Source: Alginatibacterium sediminis (lineage in GTDB: Bacteria > Pseudomonadota > Gammaproteobacteria > Enterobacterales > Celerinatantimonadaceae). From it: a stretch of DNA of 64,000 nt. A program made the position numbers and the translations under genes. Below are positions 61,371-64,000 of the stretch, piece after piece (within the stretch, counting starts at the first letter, position 1; every line of letters begins with the position of its first letter). The stretch covers positions 158,509 to 222,508 of the forward strand of contig NZ_RAQO01000002.1 in the NCBI RefSeq assembly GCF_003610775.1. The letters run 5' to 3'. The notes beneath the pieces are model-generated. The model ran no database searches. It had not been told where the DNA came from and worked only from the letters and a program-made list of their open reading frames with translations.

Positions 61371-62307
61371 TCAGACGTATATTTCGGCGAACTGACCACC
61401 ACGAGGCAAGCAGTGATACACCAAGTGCGGAGATCATCAACAGCAAAAATTCTTGGGCACTTTGTCCTAGTAATGTGAGCTGCTGACCAAAAGCTAAACC
61501 TAACTGAGATAGCGCATATTCGCACCAGAACAGCATCAAGTTACATAGAACCCAAGCCAATAAACCGCCGGTTAAGCCTATCCAAAACCCGGTATAAAGA
61601 AACGGGCGTTGAATAAAACGAGAGCTAGCACCGAGTAATTTCATCACTTCAATTTCGTCACGGCGGCTGAGTATATTTAAACGAAGCGTATTACTAATAA
61701 TCAACACGACCGCGGCCACCAGCAGCACAATGAGAAACAAGGCGCTCTGGCTAAACATCGCCCGTAAGGCATCAAGTCGCTCCAACCACTCCAAATCTAG
61801 CTTAGCTTGTTCAACCCAAGGGGCTTGCGCTAATTGACTTAACAATTGCTCGGCCTTATCTGCAGATTGCCATGAGCTCGCTAACTGCACCACGATCACA
61901 TGCGGTAAAGGATTGTCTTCAAGAAGCGACAATACCGAACCAAAACCAGCACGTTGCTGCAGTTGATCCAAACCTTGGTCACGATGAACAAATTGAGTAT
62001 CGGCCACGCCGCCTTCTGAGCTGAGCTCAAGTTGCCATGCTTTGGCCTCTTTTTCAGTGACGCTTTGTTGTAGGTAGAGTGAGATTTGACTATTACTTTG
62101 GATTGAGTCGGTTAAGCGTTGTACGTTTTTGTAGGCTAGTTGCAAAGCGGCCGGCATGCTTAAACACACGCCAATAACGGCGATAGACAGCATTGAACTA
62201 AGTGGTGTTCTCCATAATTCGCCCAGACTCGCCAAGGCTTGTTGCAAGTGGCGAACCCAGTACATTTTGAAGCGCTGAGTAAAAGAGACGCGATGCACAG
62301 AAGCCAT
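61357..62307 (-). CDS. ftsX: Cell-division protein FtsX
   Basis: 316 residues with four transmembrane helices (one near 40-60, three in the C-terminal half) and a periplasmic loop between. It joins FtsE and regulates the EnvC-amidase system, whose EnvC is in this window. Its start overlaps the ftsE stop by one base. Confidence 0.95.
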   Translation of the reverse strand: MASVHRVSFTQRFKMYWVRHLQQALASLGELWRTPLSSMLSIAVIGVCLSMPAALQLAYKNVQRLTDSIQSNSQISLYLQQSVTEKEAKAWQLELSSEGGVADTQFVHRDQGLDQLQQRAGFGSVLSLLEDNPLPHVIVVQLASSWQSADKAEQLLSQLAQAPWVEQAKLDLEWLERLDALRAMFSQSALFLIVLLVAAVVLIISNTLRLNILSRRDEIEVMKLLGASSRFIQRPFLYTGFWIGLTGGLLAWVLCNLMLFWCEYALSQLGLAFGQQLTLLGQSAQEFLLLMISALGVSLLASWWSVRRNIRLIEPK

Positions 62308-62984
62308 TAGAGTTGCTCCCTTAGTAATCCGTTATGGGCTAGCTGTCCTTGCTTAAGCACCAAGCATGGGTAGCCTCGCTCTTGAATCAAATTCAAGTCA
62401 TGACTGGCAATTAATACCGTTACCCCTACTTGATTAAACTGTTCGAACAAGCGCATGATTTCCAGCGAAAGTTCTTGGTCCAAATTACCGGTTGGTTCAT
62501 CAGCAATCAACAGCGCAGGCTTATTCACTACAGCGCGCGCAATACCAACGCGCTGCTGTTCGCCACCAGATAACTCTAAGGGTAAAAAACGAGCTTTATC
62601 ATGCAAGCCAACTTTATCGAGCGCCGCATGTACACGTTTCGTTATGTCGCTAAGCCCATAGCCATCAATAATCAACGGCAGTGCGACATTATCAAACACC
62701 GTTTTATCATTTAACAATTTATAGTCTTGAAAAATAACACCGATTTGACGCCGAAGGTAAGGTACTTGGCTAGCCTTAATCCGGCTAATGTCGCGATTCC
62801 CAATAAAAACTTGACCATCGCTGGGGCGTTCTATTGCCGTGATTAATTTAAGCAAGGTGCTTTTCCCTGCGCCAGAATGACCAGTCAGAAAAGCCATCTG
62901 ACCTTGCTCCAAATTAAAGCTGACCTTCTGTAGTGCGCGGTGGCTACCGGGGTATACCTTGCTCACTTGCTCAAATCGAATCAT
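62307..62984 (-). CDS. ftsE: Cell-division ATP-binding protein FtsE
   Basis: 225 residues. Walker A GHSGAGKST, signature LSGGEQQRVGIARA, Walker B LLIADEPTGNLDQ. With FtsX it couples ATP hydrolysis to septal murein hydrolysis. It starts 12 bases after ftsY. Confidence 0.96.
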   Translation of the reverse strand: MIRFEQVSKVYPGSHRALQKVSFNLEQGQMAFLTGHSGAGKSTLLKLITAIERPSDGQVFIGNRDISRIKASQVPYLRRQIGVIFQDYKLLNDKTVFDNVALPLIIDGYGLSDITKRVHAALDKVGLHDKARFLPLELSGGEQQRVGIARAVVNKPALLIADEPTGNLDQELSLEIMRLFEQFNQVGVTVLIASHDLNLIQERGYPCLVLKQGQLAHNGLLREQL

Positions 62985-62996
62985 GTTCGCTTTACC

Positions 62997-64000
<1,004 letters not shown>

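Overview
The window looks like the chromosome of a marine or estuarine gammaproteobacterium, probably in the broad Alteromonadales/Vibrio-like group. The evidence is moderate to low GC, a ppc, gpmI, secB-gpsA and ftsYEX-rpoH core of gammaproteobacterial type, a Vibrio-style tonB-exbB-exbD-hutBCD heme locus, an Enterobacteria/Vibrio-like tryptophanase, and MetJ and ArgR operators. The genus cannot be fixed from the sequence alone. No phage, plasmid, rRNA, tRNA or CRISPR signal was seen. The only mobile DNA seen is a small MITE-like repeat family.

Layout. 1-1.3 kb: argC and the start of argB (minus), with an ARG-box operator upstream. 1.6-7.3 kb: ppc, a methyl-accepting chemotaxis protein and a FadL-type porin (plus). 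7.4-9.8 kb: a three-gene membrane operon (DUF2157, DUF4401, GDYXXLXY). 10-10.8 kb: metF under three tandem met boxes. 11-20.5 kb: a complete heme-iron locus. tonB-exbB-exbD-hutB-hutC-hutD, the outer-membrane receptor and hutZ run on the minus strand; hutX-hutW run on the plus strand; a Fur-like box lies between them. 20.8-21.6 kb: greB and a zinc-ribbon protein.

21.7-34.3 kb is the most notable part. A five-gene plus-strand cluster encodes two di-heme cytochrome c peroxidases, a Tat-exported Rieske subunit, a large arsenite-oxidase-like molybdopterin subunit and a small cytochrome c. This gene set matches the dissimilatory iodate reductase system (idrA, idrB, idrP1, idrP2), here in the order P-P-B-A-c. 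The motif around the arsenite pocket is not conserved, which argues against arsenite oxidase. Next to it, on the other strand, lie a HEAT-repeat protein, a Cache/PAS histidine kinase and an NtrC-type regulator. A sigma-54-like element with exact GG-N10-GC spacing sits upstream of the first idr gene, so the kinase/regulator pair may control the cluster (inference).

34.5-47.8 kb: tex, a SprA-type HExxH protein with a small partner, bioH, a ComF protein, nfuA, tryptophanase in a region flanked by two near-identical MITEs, several small conserved proteins, yjjX, gpsA, secB and a rhodanese. 48-56.6 kb: gpmI, envC, yibQ, a YkgJ protein, a PanM-like acetyltransferase, glpX, DUF4202, alanine dehydrogenase and a DUF4357 protein. 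56.6-64 kb: rpoH, a nirB-nirD assimilatory/detoxifying nitrite reductase on the opposite strand, an acetyltransferase, ftsX, ftsE and ftsY. ftsY is cut by the window end inside a 6-bp repeat coding for Glu-Pro. The nirBD genes and the acetyltransferase separate rpoH from ftsYEX, which are normally adjacent.
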